64,000 bases of DNA from Streptomyces brevispora (GTDB taxonomy: Bacteria; Actinomycetota; Actinomycetes; Streptomycetales; Streptomycetaceae): the NCBI RefSeq assembly GCF_007829885.1, contig NZ_VIWW01000001.1:248001-312000 (forward strand), read 5' to 3'. The translations under genes were made by a program, and so were the position numbers. Below, in pieces: positions 18,559-28,198 of this stretch (its first letter is position 1; each line of letters opens with the position of its first letter). The notes under the pieces were generated by a model that saw nothing but the letters and a program-made list of their open reading frames with translations, did no database searches and was not told where the DNA came from.

Positions 18559-19491
18559 CTAGATCCCCACGAGCTCGCCCGCGACGATGCGCACCCCGCG
18601 TGCCCAGTCCGCGGCACGCATCGGCTTCTTGCCCTGCGGCTGGACCCAGAGCAGCTCGATCGCGTGCGATCCGGTGCCCACGTAGACGTTGTTCTTGGCC
18701 ACGGACAACTCGCCGGGCGCCAGATCGGTCCGGTCCAGAACGGGCACGGCCTGGATCAGCTTGAGCCGTTCCCCCCGGAAGAGGGTCCAGGCGCCGGGGG
18801 CGGGAGTGCAGCCGCGGACCACCCGGTCGACGCGCAGCGCGGGCGCCGACCACTGGACCTGGGCGTCCTCGACGTTGATCTTCGGTGCGAGGGTGATCCC
18901 GTCGGCGGGCTGCGGAACGGCGTGCAGGGTGCCGTCCTCGATGCCGTCCATGGTCGCGACGAGCAGACCGGCTCCGGCGAACGCCAGCCGGGTCAGCAGA
19001 TCACCGCTGGTGTCGGTGGGCCGGACCTCTTCGGTGAGGACGCCGTACACGGGCCCGGAGTCGAGCCCCTCCTCGATCAGGAAGGTGGAGGCACCCGTCA
19101 CCTCGTCGCCCGCCATGACCGCGTGCTGCACGGGTGCGGCGCCGCGCCAGGCCGGGAGCAGCGAGAAGTGGAGGTTGACCCAGCCGTGGGCGGGTACCTC
19201 CAGCGCCGTCTTGGGCAGCAGTGCCCCGTAGGCGACGACCGGGCAGCAGTCCGGTGCGATCTCCCGCAGCCGCGCCAGGAAGTCCTCGTCCCGTGGCCGG
19301 GCCGGCTTGAGCACCTCGATCCCTGACTCCTCGGCCCGCTCGGCGACGGGACTGGCCACCAGACGGCGGCCGCGCCCCGCAGGCGCGTCGGGCCGGGTCA
19401 CGACGGCGGCGACCTCGTGCCGGTCGGAGGCGATCAGGGCGTCCAGTGCGGGTACGGCTACCTCGGGGGTGCCTGCGAAGACGAGCTTCAT
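18559..19491 (-). CDS. fmt: Methionyl-tRNA formyltransferase
   Basis: The 310-residue enzyme formylates Met-tRNAfMet for translation initiation. The N-terminal formyltransferase domain carries the catalytic [15 protein letters not shown] segment and the start [16 protein letters not shown] typical of Fmt. The C-terminal OB-like tRNA-binding domain begins near residue 205. It is upstream of rsmB with a 126-nt gap. No rare features are seen. Confidence 0.96.
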   Translation of the reverse strand: MKLVFAGTPEVAVPALDALIASDRHEVAAVVTRPDAPAGRGRRLVASPVAERAEESGIEVLKPARPRDEDFLARLREIAPDCCPVVAYGALLPKTALEVPAHGWVNLHFSLLPAWRGAAPVQHAVMAGDEVTGASTFLIEEGLDSGPVYGVLTEEVRPTDTSGDLLTRLAFAGAGLLVATMDGIEDGTLHAVPQPADGITLAPKINVEDAQVQWSAPALRVDRVVRGCTPAPGAWTLFRGERLKLIQAVPVLDRTDLAPGELSVAKNNVYVGTGSHAIELLWVQPQGKKPMRAADWARGVRIVAGELVGI

Positions 19492-19721
19492 GGGTGGCTG
19501 ACTGCCTCTCAGGCCGAAACGTTACGGTGACGAGCAACGCACCAGTCTATGGGCCCGGCGGCCGGGGGGCGTACGCATCGTTGCGCGCCCCTCGCACGTG
19601 CGTATACGCCCCCGAAGCGTGACCACATCCCCGGGTGAGGCGTTGGTCAAGAGAGATTGACCGAAGCGAGCCGCCACGGTGCGGCCCGATCCCTTTCAAC
19701 GCCGGTTCGAGAGGCTTCTTC

Positions 19722-20267
19722 ATGGCCGAGCACGCAACCCACGACGCCCAAGCGCGGGCCAGCCTGCATCTTCTGGTGCGAGACATCGAGCGGGTCCGGC
19801 GGCAGGTGGACGCGCTGCGCACGCTCACCGCCCAACTGGGCAACGTCTACCGTCCGCGCCGCTCCGGCCCGTCCGCGGGCTTCGTCGTCTACGGCAGGGC
19901 CCCGGCCCCCACCGTCAGGCTGGCGCAGGAACTGCGGGACAGTGTCGAGACCCTGGTGACGGCGGCGGTGGACTTCGACCGTTCGCTGGGCTTCTCCTGG
20001 GACGCAGTGGGCTCCGCGCTCGGGGTCACCAAGCAGGCGGTCCACCGCCGCTACGGCGCACGGCGCACCACCCCTCAGCCGTTGGCTGCCGAGGTGGACG
20101 AGCCCGCGGTGCAGCGTCCGGTACCGGTGGTTCCCGGCTCCCCCGCGGCGGTCGCGCTGCCCGCCGTTCCGGCCGCGCGCTCGATGCCTCCGCAGCCGTC
20201 GGCGGACCGCCCGTCCCTGCGCGAGGACCTGCGCCCGGGCGCCTTCCCCGGCCCGCGCAACGGCTGA
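19722..20267 (+). CDS. Small helix-turn-helix protein, function unknown
   Basis: The protein has 181 residues. The first half has a predicted coiled stretch ([20 protein letters not shown]). It is followed by a helix-turn-helix at about 100-120 ([20 protein letters not shown]), a sigma/MerR-like recognition pattern common in streptomycete small DNA-binding proteins. The C-terminal 60 residues are Pro/Ala-rich and likely disordered. ATG 19722 ([10 protein letters not shown]) is preceded by GAGAGG at 7 nt. It stands alone between fmt and priA. I do not recognise a characterised homologue. Confidence 0.75.
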   Translation: MAEHATHDAQARASLHLLVRDIERVRRQVDALRTLTAQLGNVYRPRRSGPSAGFVVYGRAPAPTVRLAQELRDSVETLVTAAVDFDRSLGFSWDAVGSALGVTKQAVHRRYGARRTTPQPLAAEVDEPAVQRPVPVVPGSPAAVALPAVPAARSMPPQPSADRPSLREDLRPGAFPGPRNG

Positions 20268-20279
20268 CACCACACCTGT

Positions 20280-20348
20280 GTGCCTGCCCCGCCACACCCT
20301 GGCCACCGGGACCCACCGGGGCAGGCACCCCCCGATCCCCCCAGGCCC
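20280..20348 (+). terminator. Hairpin after the small HTH gene
   Basis: A 12-bp perfect stem, GTGCCTGCCCCG at 20280-20291 with CGGGGCAGGCAC at 20337-20348, closes a 45-nt GC-rich loop 13 nt after the stop. Confidence 0.55.
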
Positions 20349-20420
20349 GCCCGCGCCGCACTCGGGCTCGCGCGGGCCCCATCAGGCCGCAGCTCGCCCA
20401 TCGAGCCCGCCCGCGCCCGC

Positions 20421-20448
20421 TCAAGCCCGTCCGGCGGCTGAGGACGAA
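20421..20448. repeat. Dispersed Streptomyces intergenic motif (CCCGTCCGGCG...GAGGACGA)
   Basis: TCAAGCCCGTCCGGCG, then GCTGAGGACGAA, matches a short degenerate motif that I recall recurring in intergenic DNA across Streptomyces chromosomes. Its role is unknown. It lies between the convergent HTH and priA genes. The rest of 20349-20526 shows nothing clear. Confidence 0.55.
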
Positions 20449-20526
20449 CGGCCCAGCGGGCGCCCCCGCGCCGTCGCGCCCCGGCCCCGCCTCAATCCGC
20501 CCCGCCGCAGGCGCCTTATCACCCGG

Positions 20527-22671
20527 TCACCCGATATCTGGCGGATCCACCCGAATCCGCACCGTACCTCCACCGCCCCGGGACATCCGCGCCGCCTGCG
20601 CCGCCTTCAGCGCGGCCGCCAACGCCGCCCCGCTGCCCGGGCGCACCCGGACCAGGGCCCGCTCCCAGGTCTCCCCCGGCGGTGCGTCGAAGGGCCTGCG
20701 GGGCCGCCCCGGCTCGCTGCCGGGGACCGGCACCGGGCCGAGCACCTCCGCGTCCGGCGGCAGGTCCGCGGCGGACAGGAACGCGGCGAGCGCCTGCGGC
20801 TCGCCCGTCACCGAAGCCATCCGGGACACCGGCGGAAAGCCCAGCTCGGCCCGTTCCGCTAGCTCACGGCGCGCGTGCCCGACCGGGTCCCAGCGCACCA
20901 GGGCCTGCACGGGCCGCAGCGTCGGCTCGGCGACGATCACCACCGTGCCGCCCTCGGGCTGCCCCCGTACCAGCGCGGCGGCAGCTGTCCAGCGGCGCAG
21001 CGCCTCCTCCCCGGCCCGCAGGTCGGGGCGGCCGACCATCGCCCAGCCGTCCAGCAGCAGCGCCGACGCATAACCGCCCTCGGCGACCGGTTCGGCGCCC
21101 GGGGTGCTGACCACGAGTGCGGGCTGGTCCGGTACGGAGTCCAGCACATGGTCGCGCCCGGAGGTACGCACCGGCACGGCGGGAAACGCCCGGCCGAGCT
21201 CCTCCGCGGTCCGGCGGGCGCCGACGATCTGTGCGCGCAGCCGCCGGCCCCCACAGGCGACGCAGTGCCAGGACGTCTCGGCCCGGCCGCACCAGGCGCA
21301 GTTCAGGTCCTGCTGGTCGGGCGCCTCCAGCGGCCCCGCGCAGTGCCGGCACCGCGCGGGCTCCCGGCAGCGCTCGCAGGCCAGCCTCGGGGCGTACCCG
21401 CGACGCGGCACCTGCACCAGCACCGGGCCGCTGCGCAGTCCGTCACGCACGGTCTGCCAGGCGAGGCTGGGCAGCCTGGCGGCCCGTGCGGCGCCGTCCC
21501 GTGCGAGCTCGCCGTCGCCGACGGTACGCACCAGCGGCGCCGCGATCCGCGTCTGCTCCCGGTCGGCGCGCAGCGGCAGTGCCCAGCCGCTCTCCACCAA
21601 CTGGGCCGCCTCCACGGTGCAGTTCGTACCGCCGAGCAGGAAGGCGCACCTGCTGTGTGCGGCCCGTAGCTCCAGGACCTCGCGGACGTGCGGGAAGGGG
21701 GCGTTGTCATCGCTGTGGCTGGAGTCCCCGTCGTCCCAGATCACTACCAGGCCGAGGTCGGCGACCGGGGCGAACATCGCGGCCCGCGTCCCGACCACCG
21801 CCCGGACGGACCCGCGCCGCACGGCGAGCCACTCCCGGTACCGCTTCTCGGGCCCCGAACCGGCCGTCAACAGGGCGTGCCGGCCCTCCCCGAGGATCCC
21901 GCGGAGCGCCGCGTCGACCCGGCCCGCCACCCGCCCGTCGGGCACCACGACCAGCGCGCCGCGTCCCGATGCGAGGGTCGCGGCAACGGCCCTGGCGATC
22001 TCCTCCGGCCAGTGCGGGCCCGGCAGCGCGGTCCACACGGCCCGCGGCGCACCCCCCGCGGCGAGTGCCTCCAGGAACGCCGCCCCCTGCCCGTACCGCG
22101 CCCAGGTACCCGGAGCGGGCGCCGCGGGCGGCGGCAGCGGTTCGGGAGACGGTCTGGACTCGGCCCGTGCGTTCCTCGGCGGCACCGCGAGCTGCAGGAC
22201 GTCCGCGAGGCTGCCCGCGTAGCGGTCGGCGACGGCCCTGGCGAGACCGAGCAGCTCCGGCCCGAGGACGGGTTCGGGGGACACGACGGAGGCGAGCGCG
22301 GCCAGTGCGCCGCTGTAGTCGGACTCGGCCAGCCGCTCGACCAGGAATCCGTCGATCAGCCCGCCGCCCTCGCGCCGCCCGCCCCGGACGTTGCGCCCCC
22401 CGGCACCGAAGCGCACCCGTACCCGCACCCCGGGCTGCGCATCGGCGTCGAGTTCCTCGGGGACGGCGTAGTCGAAGTACTGGTCGAGATGGAGCGCGCC
22501 CTTGTTCACCAGGACGCGGGCGACGGGCAGCTCACCGGCAAGGGTGGCTCCGCGCCAGGTCCGTGGTTTGGCGCGGGGCACCTTGGCCTGCCGCACCGTC
22601 TCCCGGATCAGCGCAAGCTGTTCCGGCGCCCCGGTGTCGGGCTCGTCGGACCGCTCGTTGTCGCTGCTCAC
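20527..22671 (-). CDS. priA: Probable primosomal protein N' PriA, ATPase motifs degenerate
   Basis: The 714-residue protein has an N-terminal 3'-DNA-end-binding domain (about 45-150, ARVLVNKGALHLDQYFDY). The helicase-like core follows, with an eight-cysteine zinc region of four CxxC pairs (CERC, CRHC, CAWC, CVAC) and a C-terminal PriA domain. Walker A is absent: the position reads ALPGPHWPEEI instead of GxTGSGKT. The DEAH box reads WDDGD. This loss is known for actinobacterial PriA proteins, so it probably acts as a structural restart factor without helicase activity. GTG 22671 is the start (VSSDNERSDEP); earlier in-frame codons look non-coding. Confidence 0.88.
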   Translation of the reverse strand: MSSDNERSDEPDTGAPEQLALIRETVRQAKVPRAKPRTWRGATLAGELPVARVLVNKGALHLDQYFDYAVPEELDADAQPGVRVRVRFGAGGRNVRGGRREGGGLIDGFLVERLAESDYSGALAALASVVSPEPVLGPELLGLARAVADRYAGSLADVLQLAVPPRNARAESRPSPEPLPPPAAPAPGTWARYGQGAAFLEALAAGGAPRAVWTALPGPHWPEEIARAVAATLASGRGALVVVPDGRVAGRVDAALRGILGEGRHALLTAGSGPEKRYREWLAVRRGSVRAVVGTRAAMFAPVADLGLVVIWDDGDSSHSDDNAPFPHVREVLELRAAHSRCAFLLGGTNCTVEAAQLVESGWALPLRADREQTRIAAPLVRTVGDGELARDGAARAARLPSLAWQTVRDGLRSGPVLVQVPRRGYAPRLACERCREPARCRHCAGPLEAPDQQDLNCAWCGRAETSWHCVACGGRRLRAQIVGARRTAEELGRAFPAVPVRTSGRDHVLDSVPDQPALVVSTPGAEPVAEGGYASALLLDGWAMVGRPDLRAGEEALRRWTAAAALVRGQPEGGTVVIVAEPTLRPVQALVRWDPVGHARRELAERAELGFPPVSRMASVTGEPQALAAFLSAADLPPDAEVLGPVPVPGSEPGRPRRPFDAPPGETWERALVRVRPGSGAALAAALKAAQAARMSRGGGGTVRIRVDPPDIG

Positions 22672-22888
22672 AGCCAAATTCCTACCAGACGCCACTGACA
22701 GCGGCGCCGGACGGACGTGTGGGTCTCCCGAGATCAGGCAGGCCGCGGCGGGATTCCCTTCACCACGGGGCAGCGCCCCGCTCCAGAAGTATCCGCGGCC
22801 TTCGCACCGGGAGAACATCATCTCATGGCCCCCGCGCCTCGGCGGCGCCCCCGAATTCCGCGGCCCCGCCCGGTCCGGGCAGACGGTA

Positions 22889-22930
22889 CGCCGGAGCCCG
22901 GACGCCGTTGACGGCGTCCGGGCTCCGGCG
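22889..22930 (-). terminator. Strong terminator downstream of metK
   Basis: A perfect 20-bp inverted repeat, from CGCCGGAGCCCG to CGGGCTCCGGCG, has only TG at the centre. It lies 33 nt after the metK stop. The remaining 22672-22888 region before priA has no gene. Confidence 0.85.
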
Positions 22931-22963
22931 AACAGGGGTGCCCGCAAGGGGGAGCCGGCGAAC

Positions 22964-24172
22964 CTACAGGCCCGCGGCCTTGCGCAGTGCGTCCACCCGG
23001 TCCGTGCGCTCCCACGTGAAGTCGGGAAGCTCGCGGCCGAAGTGGCCGTACGCGGCGGTCTGGGCGTAGATCGGACGGAGCAGGTCGAGATCGCGGATGA
23101 TCGCGGCCGGGCGGAGGTCGAAGACCTCGCCGATGGCGTGCTCGATCTTCTCGGTGTCGACCGCGGCGGTGCCGAAGGTCTCGACGAAGAGGCCCACCGG
23201 CTCGGCCTTGCCGATCGCGTAGGCGACCTGTACCTCGCAACGGGCGGCGAGGCCCGCGGCGACGACGTTCTTGGCGACCCAGCGCATCGCGTAGGCGGCC
23301 GAGCGGTCCACCTTCGACGGGTCCTTGCCGGAGAAGGCGCCGCCGCCGTGACGGGCCATCCCGCCGTAGGTGTCGATGATGATCTTGCGGCCGGTCAGAC
23401 CGGCGTCGCCCATCGGGCCACCGATCTCGAAGCGGCCGGTCGGGTTGACCAGCAGGCGGTAGCCCTCGGTGTCCAGCTTGATGCCGTCCTCGATCAGCTG
23501 CCCGAGCACGTGCTCGACGACGAACTCGCGGATGTCGGGCGCGAGGAGCGAGTCGAGGTCGATGTCGCTGGCGTGCTGCGAGGAGACGACGACCGTGTCG
23601 AGACGGACGGCCTTGTCGCCGTCGTACTCGATGGTGACCTGGGTCTTGCCGTCGGGGCGCAGGTACGGGATGGTCCCGTTCTTGCGGACCTCGGAGAGGC
23701 GGCGCGAGAGCCGGTGCGCGACGTGGATCGGCAGCGGCATCAGCTCGGGCGTCTCGTCGCAGGCGTAGCCGAACATCAGGCCCTGGTCGCCGGCACCCTG
23801 CTTGTCGAGCTCGTCCTCATCGCCCTCGACCCGCTTCTCGTACGCGGTGTCGACGCCCTGCGCGATGTCGGGCGACTGCGCGCCGATGGACACCGAGACG
23901 CCGCAGGAGGCGCCGTCGAAGCCCTTCTTGGAGGAGTCGTAGCCGATCTCCAGGACCTTGTTGCGTACCAGCGTCGGGATGTCGGCGTAGGCCTTGGTCG
24001 TGACCTCACCCGCAACATGCACCAGACCGGTGGTGATCAAGGTCTCGACGGCGACACGCGACGTCGGGTCCTCGCGAAGGAGTGCGTCGAGAATGGTGTC
24101 GCTGATCTGGTCAGCGATCTTGTCGGGGTGACCCTCGGTAACGGACTCCGAGGTGAAGAGACGGCGGGACAC
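22964..24172 (-). CDS. metK: S-adenosylmethionine synthetase
   Basis: The 402-residue enzyme makes SAM from methionine and ATP. Family signatures are visible: [20 protein letters not shown] at the N-terminus, the [12 protein letters not shown] loop, and the later [19 protein letters not shown] phosphate-binding motif. Three repeated alpha/beta domains fit the length. The ATG at 24172 has GGGAG 4-8 nt upstream. It has its own candidate promoter and a strong terminator, so it is probably monocistronic. No SAM riboswitch was recognised upstream. Confidence 0.97.
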   Translation of the reverse strand: MSRRLFTSESVTEGHPDKIADQISDTILDALLREDPTSRVAVETLITTGLVHVAGEVTTKAYADIPTLVRNKVLEIGYDSSKKGFDGASCGVSVSIGAQSPDIAQGVDTAYEKRVEGDEDELDKQGAGDQGLMFGYACDETPELMPLPIHVAHRLSRRLSEVRKNGTIPYLRPDGKTQVTIEYDGDKAVRLDTVVVSSQHASDIDLDSLLAPDIREFVVEHVLGQLIEDGIKLDTEGYRLLVNPTGRFEIGGPMGDAGLTGRKIIIDTYGGMARHGGGAFSGKDPSKVDRSAAYAMRWVAKNVVAAGLAARCEVQVAYAIGKAEPVGLFVETFGTAAVDTEKIEHAIGEVFDLRPAAIIRDLDLLRPIYAQTAAYGHFGRELPDFTWERTDRVDALRKAAGL

Positions 24173-24255
24173 ATCGCTCCCTGGGGTTGCAGCGGCTGCT
24201 GGCTGATCATTGGGCGGACGGTCCGGGAGCTGCGCCCGGTACGATCCTGGACCAG

Positions 24256-24284
24256 TTTATCGGTCGGCTCCGGCTGTCGGACAA
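24256..24284 (-). promoter_or_regulatory. Candidate metK promoter
   Basis: On the minus strand TTGTCC (24284-24279) is separated by 17 nt from GATAAA (24261-24256). This resembles a vegetative -35/-10 pair about 85 nt before the metK ATG. The rest of 24173-24414 shows only weak inverted repeats. Confidence 0.5.
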
Positions 24285-24414
24285 CGTGTCTCGCCCTTTG
24301 GGAGTTCTGTGACATGCGGCACGGGCGCCCGGAGGCCCTCCGGAAGTCTCCGAAGGCGCCGTCGAAGCCCGCGCCCCAAGGGATCGGGGCCGCCGGGGCG
24401 AGGACACGGGAATT

Positions 24415-25617
24415 TCATCCAAGACGCGCCGACACGAGATCCCAGACCGTGTCGGCGAGCGCTTCCTTGGGTCCGAACGGCACCGGGGTCTCGCCGCCCC
24501 CGGCCGCGAGCACCACCGCTTCGTTCTCCTCGGAGCCGAAGGTCCTGCGCTCCCCCACCTCGTTGACCACCAGCAGGTCGCAGCCCTTGCGGCGGAGCTT
24601 CTCGCGACCGTTGGCCAGGACGTCGTCGGTCTCGGCGGCGAATCCGACGACGATCTGCTCCGGGCGGGCGCGTCGCCCGGCGACCTCGGCGAGGATGTCC
24701 GGGTTGCGGACGAGTGTGATCGGCGCGGGCTCCTGGCCGTCCTTCTTCTTGATCTTCCCCGTGGCGTACTCGGCCGGGCGGAAGTCGGCGACCGCCGCCG
24801 CCATCACCACGACGTCCGCGTCCGACGCCGCCTTCAGCACGGCCTCGCGCAGCTGCATCGCGGTCCCGGCCCGGACGACGTCGGCCCCGGACGGATCGGG
24901 CAGGCCGGTGTTGGCCTCGATGAGCGTGACCCGCGCGCCGCGGGCGACCGCGGTGCGGGCGAGGGCGTATCCCTGCTTCCCGGAGGAGCGGTTGCCGAGA
25001 TACCGGACCGGGTCGAGCGGTTCCCGGGTGCCGCCCGCGCTGATCACCACATGGCGGCCCACCAGGTCGGGTGCGACGGGGCCGCGGGCCAGCACGCGTC
25101 GGCAGACCTCGAAGATCTCGCCCGGGTCGGGCAGCCTGCCCTTGCCGGTGTCGACGCCGGTGAGCCGGCCGACAGCGGGCTCGATGACGAGGACGCCCCG
25201 GCGGCGCAGGGTGGCGACGTTCTCCTGAGTGGCCGGGTGCTCCCACATCTCGGTGTGCATGGCGGGCGCGAGGACGACCGGACAGCGGGCGGTGAGCAGC
25301 GTGTTGGTGAGCAGGTCGTCGGCCAGGCCGTGCGCCGCCCTGGCGAGCATGTCGGCGGTGGCGGGGGCGACGACCACGAGGTCGGCGTGCTGCCCGATCC
25401 GCACGTGCGGTACCTCGTGGACGTCGTTCCAGACCTCGGTCGACACCGGGTGGCCGGAGAGCGCCGACCAGGTGGCCGCGCCCACGAAGTGGAGCGACGA
25501 CTCGGTCGGCACGACCCGTACGTCATGGCCGGACTCGGTCAGCCGCCGCAGCAGTTCGCACGCCTTGTACGCGGCGATGCCCCCGCTGACGCCCAGTACG
25601 ACCTTCGGCTTCTCCAC
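24415..25617 (-). CDS. coaBC: Bifunctional phosphopantothenoylcysteine decarboxylase/synthetase
   Basis: The 400-residue CoA-biosynthesis enzyme has an N-terminal flavin decarboxylase domain (CoaC; VSGGIAAYKACELLRRL, PAMHTEMWEHPATQ). A C-terminal CTP-dependent synthetase domain (CoaB) begins near residue 190 with GTREPLDPVRYLGNRSSGKQ. It joins cysteine to phosphopantothenate and decarboxylates the product. GTG 25617 (VEKPKVVLGVSGG) gives the family length; the frame is open further but not conserved. It is separated from rpoZ by a terminator. Confidence 0.95.
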   Translation of the reverse strand: MEKPKVVLGVSGGIAAYKACELLRRLTESGHDVRVVPTESSLHFVGAATWSALSGHPVSTEVWNDVHEVPHVRIGQHADLVVVAPATADMLARAAHGLADDLLTNTLLTARCPVVLAPAMHTEMWEHPATQENVATLRRRGVLVIEPAVGRLTGVDTGKGRLPDPGEIFEVCRRVLARGPVAPDLVGRHVVISAGGTREPLDPVRYLGNRSSGKQGYALARTAVARGARVTLIEANTGLPDPSGADVVRAGTAMQLREAVLKAASDADVVVMAAAVADFRPAEYATGKIKKKDGQEPAPITLVRNPDILAEVAGRRARPEQIVVGFAAETDDVLANGREKLRRKGCDLLVVNEVGERRTFGSEENEAVVLAAGGGETPVPFGPKEALADTVWDLVSARLG

Positions 25618-25705
25618 TGCGTCTCCCCGCACTCGGGTACGTACTCGGATACGTACGCACCCATGCTGCCTCACCGCCGCGGACGCCGGTCCGCCGCCCC
25701 GGACA

Positions 25706-25746
25706 CACCACAGGCCCGGCGGATGGTGACCGCCGGGCCTGTGGTG
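25706..25746 (-). terminator. rpoZ terminator
   Basis: A perfect 17-bp stem (CACCACAGGCCCGGCGG with its complement) closes a 7-nt loop, 16 nt after the rpoZ stop. Confidence 0.85.
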
Positions 25747-25762
25747 AAGGTGCGTTTCCTGC

Positions 25763-26035
25763 TTACTGCGCGGGGCCCTCGATGGCCTCGGAGGTGAGCA
25801 GGCCCGCGTTGATCTCGCGGAGCGCGATCGAGAGCGGCTTCTCGTGCACATGGGTGTCGACGAGCGGACCGACGTACTCGAGGAGTCCCTCACCGAGCTG
25901 CGAGTAGTACGCGTTGATCTGACGCGCGCGCTTGGCGGCGTAGATCACGAGGCTGTACTTCGAGTCGGTTGCTTCGAGGAGCTCATCAATCGGCGGGTTG
26001 ATGATGCCCTCGGGCGTGGTGATGGAAGAGGACAC
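25763..26035 (-). CDS. rpoZ: RNA polymerase omega subunit
   Basis: The 90-residue subunit helps assemble RNA polymerase. The sequence has the family core [20 protein letters not shown] and [17 protein letters not shown]. The GTG start at 26035 ([10 protein letters not shown]) matches the usual streptomycete length. It follows gmk on the same strand after 97 nt, the common gmk-rpoZ pair. Confidence 0.96.
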   Translation of the reverse strand: MSSSITTPEGIINPPIDELLEATDSKYSLVIYAAKRARQINAYYSQLGEGLLEYVGPLVDTHVHEKPLSIALREINAGLLTSEAIEGPAQ

Positions 26036-26132
26036 TCTCTGCCTTCCGAAGGGGGTGAAGATCAAAGAAATCTTTGACAGTCAGGGGCTGTGTGGTGCGG
26101 TCCCCGTGTCGGTGCGTCTACTGAGTTCAGTT

Positions 26133-26750
26133 TCAGTCGCTTCCTGCACGGTGGCCGGAAGCCTCCAGCATCAAGGCTAGCAGCTCACGCGCCACATCCT
26201 CGACGGAGGTATTGACAAGCGTCGTATCGAACTCGGATTCGGCAGCCAGTTCGATCTTGGCCGCGCCGAGACGACGCTCGATCACCTCGGGCGCCTCGGT
26301 TCCGCGGCCGGTGAGCCGGCGGACCAGCTCGTCCCAGCTCGGCGGCGCCAGGAAGACCAGCTGGGCGTCGGCCATCGACTGCCGGACCAGCCGGGCGCCC
26401 TGGAGATCGATCTCCAGCAGCACCGGCTCACCGGCCTCCAGCCGCTCCTGCACGGCCCTGCGCGGGGTGCCGTAGCGGTTGCCGGCGAACTCGGCCCACT
26501 CCAGCAGTTCGCCGTTGGCGATGAGCTTGTCGAACTCTCCGTTGTCGACGAAGAAGTAGTGGACACCGTTGCGTTCGCCGGGGCGGGGCTTTCGGGTCGT
26601 CGCCGACACCGAGAGCCACACCTCGGGGTGAACCTTGCGCATATGCGCGACGACCGTGCTCTTGCCGACCCCCGAGGGGCCGGAGAGCACGGTCAACCGC
26701 GGACGTACGTCCGGGGGTACGGGGGACGTCCCCCGGGATGTTGCAGCCAT
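26133..26750 (-). CDS. gmk: Guanylate kinase
   Basis: The 205-residue enzyme phosphorylates GMP to GDP. Walker A is [11 protein letters not shown] near residue 25. GMP-binding residues lie in [19 protein letters not shown], and [10 protein letters not shown] is also typical. It lies between sIHF and rpoZ; the gap to the upstream sIHF gene is 38 nt, so co-transcription is likely. Confidence 0.96.
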   Translation of the reverse strand: MAATSRGTSPVPPDVRPRLTVLSGPSGVGKSTVVAHMRKVHPEVWLSVSATTRKPRPGERNGVHYFFVDNGEFDKLIANGELLEWAEFAGNRYGTPRRAVQERLEAGEPVLLEIDLQGARLVRQSMADAQLVFLAPPSWDELVRRLTGRGTEAPEVIERRLGAAKIELAAESEFDTTLVNTSVEDVARELLALMLEASGHRAGSD

Positions 26751-26788
26751 GGAGCGATTATCCAGGTTCTCAGGAGTGCCTGAGAACC

Positions 26789-27112
26789 TCAGGCGGCGCT
26801 GCCGCCGAACTCACGCTCCAAGGATGCGATCTGGTTGGAGCCAAGACCCCGGACCCGGCGGCTCTCGGAGATGCCGAGCCGCTCCATGATCTGCTTGGCG
26901 CGGACCTTGCCCACGCCGGGCAGGGACTCCAGCAGGGCGGAGACCTTCATCTTGCCGATGACGTCGTTCTCCTGGCCCGACTTGATGACCTCGTGGAGGG
27001 AGGCGCCGGAGTGCTTGAGTCGATTCTTGACCTCGGCCCGCTCCCGGCGAGCCGCGGCGGCCTTTTCGAGCGCGGCTGCGCGCTGTTCAGGGGTAAGGGG
27101 CGGAAGAGCCAC
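26789..27112 (-). CDS. Streptomyces integration host factor (sIHF)
   Basis: The 107-residue nucleoid-associated protein has a long N-terminal helix ([18 protein letters not shown]). A helix-hairpin-helix region with [20 protein letters not shown] and [13 protein letters not shown] follows. This is the conserved actinobacterial sIHF/mIHF protein, which binds and bends DNA and affects condensation, sporulation and antibiotic production in S. coelicolor. GTG 27112 ([10 protein letters not shown]) is preceded by AGGTGA; the frame runs further but lacks conservation. Confidence 0.95.
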   Translation of the reverse strand: MALPPLTPEQRAAALEKAAAARRERAEVKNRLKHSGASLHEVIKSGQENDVIGKMKVSALLESLPGVGKVRAKQIMERLGISESRRVRGLGSNQIASLEREFGGSAA

Positions 27113-27183
27113 GCCTACGTCACCTCGGATGTCGATCTGTCGGATACGGACCGGTGAGGCAACTGGATCGCCCCTCACCTGGT

Positions 27184-27214
27184 GAGCCAACGCACAACCT
27201 GTGTGCGTTGGCTC
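27184..27214. terminator. Hairpin in the sIHF upstream region
   Basis: A perfect 13-bp stem (GAGCCAACGCACA and complement) with a 5-nt loop lies between the pyr operon end and sIHF. It may be a back-up terminator or part of the sIHF leader. Confidence 0.5.
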
Positions 27215-27266
27215 TCGACGGAGACTAGCGGCCTGGGCCGCCGGAGTCAGCGAGAACAGACGAAAA

Positions 27267-27294
27267 GTCCTGGTCAGCCTTTGTCGACCAGGAC
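27267..27294 (-). terminator. Intrinsic terminator of the pyr operon
   Basis: On the minus strand GTCCTGGTC, a 10-nt loop and GACCAGGAC are followed by TTTTCGTC. This is a rare U-tract terminator for this GC content, 64 nt after the pyrF stop. Confidence 0.8.
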
Positions 27295-27358
27295 ATTCCT
27301 GGCATAACAACCGAGTTTTTTGGTCAGGATTACGTCAACACGCAGTTACGTGGGATGG

Positions 27359-28198
27359 TCAGCCGTCCGAGACGACCGCGCGGACCTCGTCCGCGAACCG
27401 CTCGGCGGCTTCGCGCAGCCCTGCCGCGTCCGGACCGTGGCGCAGCACGCCCCGGCTCACGCTGGGCAGCACATTGCGTACCGCGTCCCCGAAGACCCCC
27501 GGCAGATCCGCGGGGGTCGCGCCCTGGGCGCCGATGCCGGGCGCGAGCAGCGGTCCGTTGATCGCGAGGTTCACACCCGCGTCGCCGAGCGTGGCCCCGA
27601 CCACCGCGCCGACCGATCCGAGCGGGGTGACCCCCTCGTTCTCGGCCGCCATGTGGTCGAGCATCAGCTGGGCCAGCGAGCGGCCGTCGGCCGCGGTGGC
27701 ACGCTGCACCTCGGCGCCCTCCGGGTTGGAGGTGAGGGCGAGCACGAAGACCCCCGAGCCGGAGATCTCGGCCGCGTCGAGCGCCGGCCGCAGCGAGCCG
27801 AAGCCGAGGTACGGGGAGACGGTGACCGCGTCGGAGAACAGCGGCGAGTCCTTGTCCAGGAAGGTGGCCGCGTAGGCGCCCATGGTGGAGCCGATGTCGC
27901 CGCGCTTGGCGTCCATCAGGACCAGGGCCCCGGCGGCCCGGGCCTCCTCGACGGTCTTCTCCAGGACGGCGATGCCGCGCGAGCCGAAGCGCTCGAAGAA
28001 CGCGGACTGCGGCTTGAGCACGGCGACCTGGCCGGCCAGCGCCTCGACGACCGTGCGGGAGAACCGCTCCAGGCCGGCGACGTCGTCGTTCAGTCCCCAG
28101 GAGGTGAGCAGGGAGGCGTGCGGGTCGATGCCGACGCAGAGCGGACCACGGGTGTCCATGGCCCGGCGCAGACGGGCGCCGAAGGGTTCCTGAGTCAT
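27359..28198 (-). CDS. pyrF: Orotidine 5'-phosphate decarboxylase (long, type 2)
   Basis: The 279-residue enzyme makes UMP from OMP, the last step of the pathway. The catalytic Lys/Asp array is in LMDAKRGDIGSTM. The length and the N-terminal LCVGIDPHASLL mark the longer actinobacterial/mycobacterial class. It overlaps pyrD by 4 nt and is the last gene of the operon. Confidence 0.96.
   Translation of the reverse strand: MTQEPFGARLRRAMDTRGPLCVGIDPHASLLTSWGLNDDVAGLERFSRTVVEALAGQVAVLKPQSAFFERFGSRGIAVLEKTVEEARAAGALVLMDAKRGDIGSTMGAYAATFLDKDSPLFSDAVTVSPYLGFGSLRPALDAAEISGSGVFVLALTSNPEGAEVQRATAADGRSLAQLMLDHMAAENEGVTPLGSVGAVVGATLGDAGVNLAINGPLLAPGIGAQGATPADLPGVFGDAVRNVLPSVSRGVLRHGPDAAGLREAAERFADEVRAVVSDG

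Noticed and set aside
24173..24414. Possible SAM riboswitch before metK
   Set aside because: No SAM-I/II conserved core or multi-stem arrangement was found; a plain promoter explains the region better.
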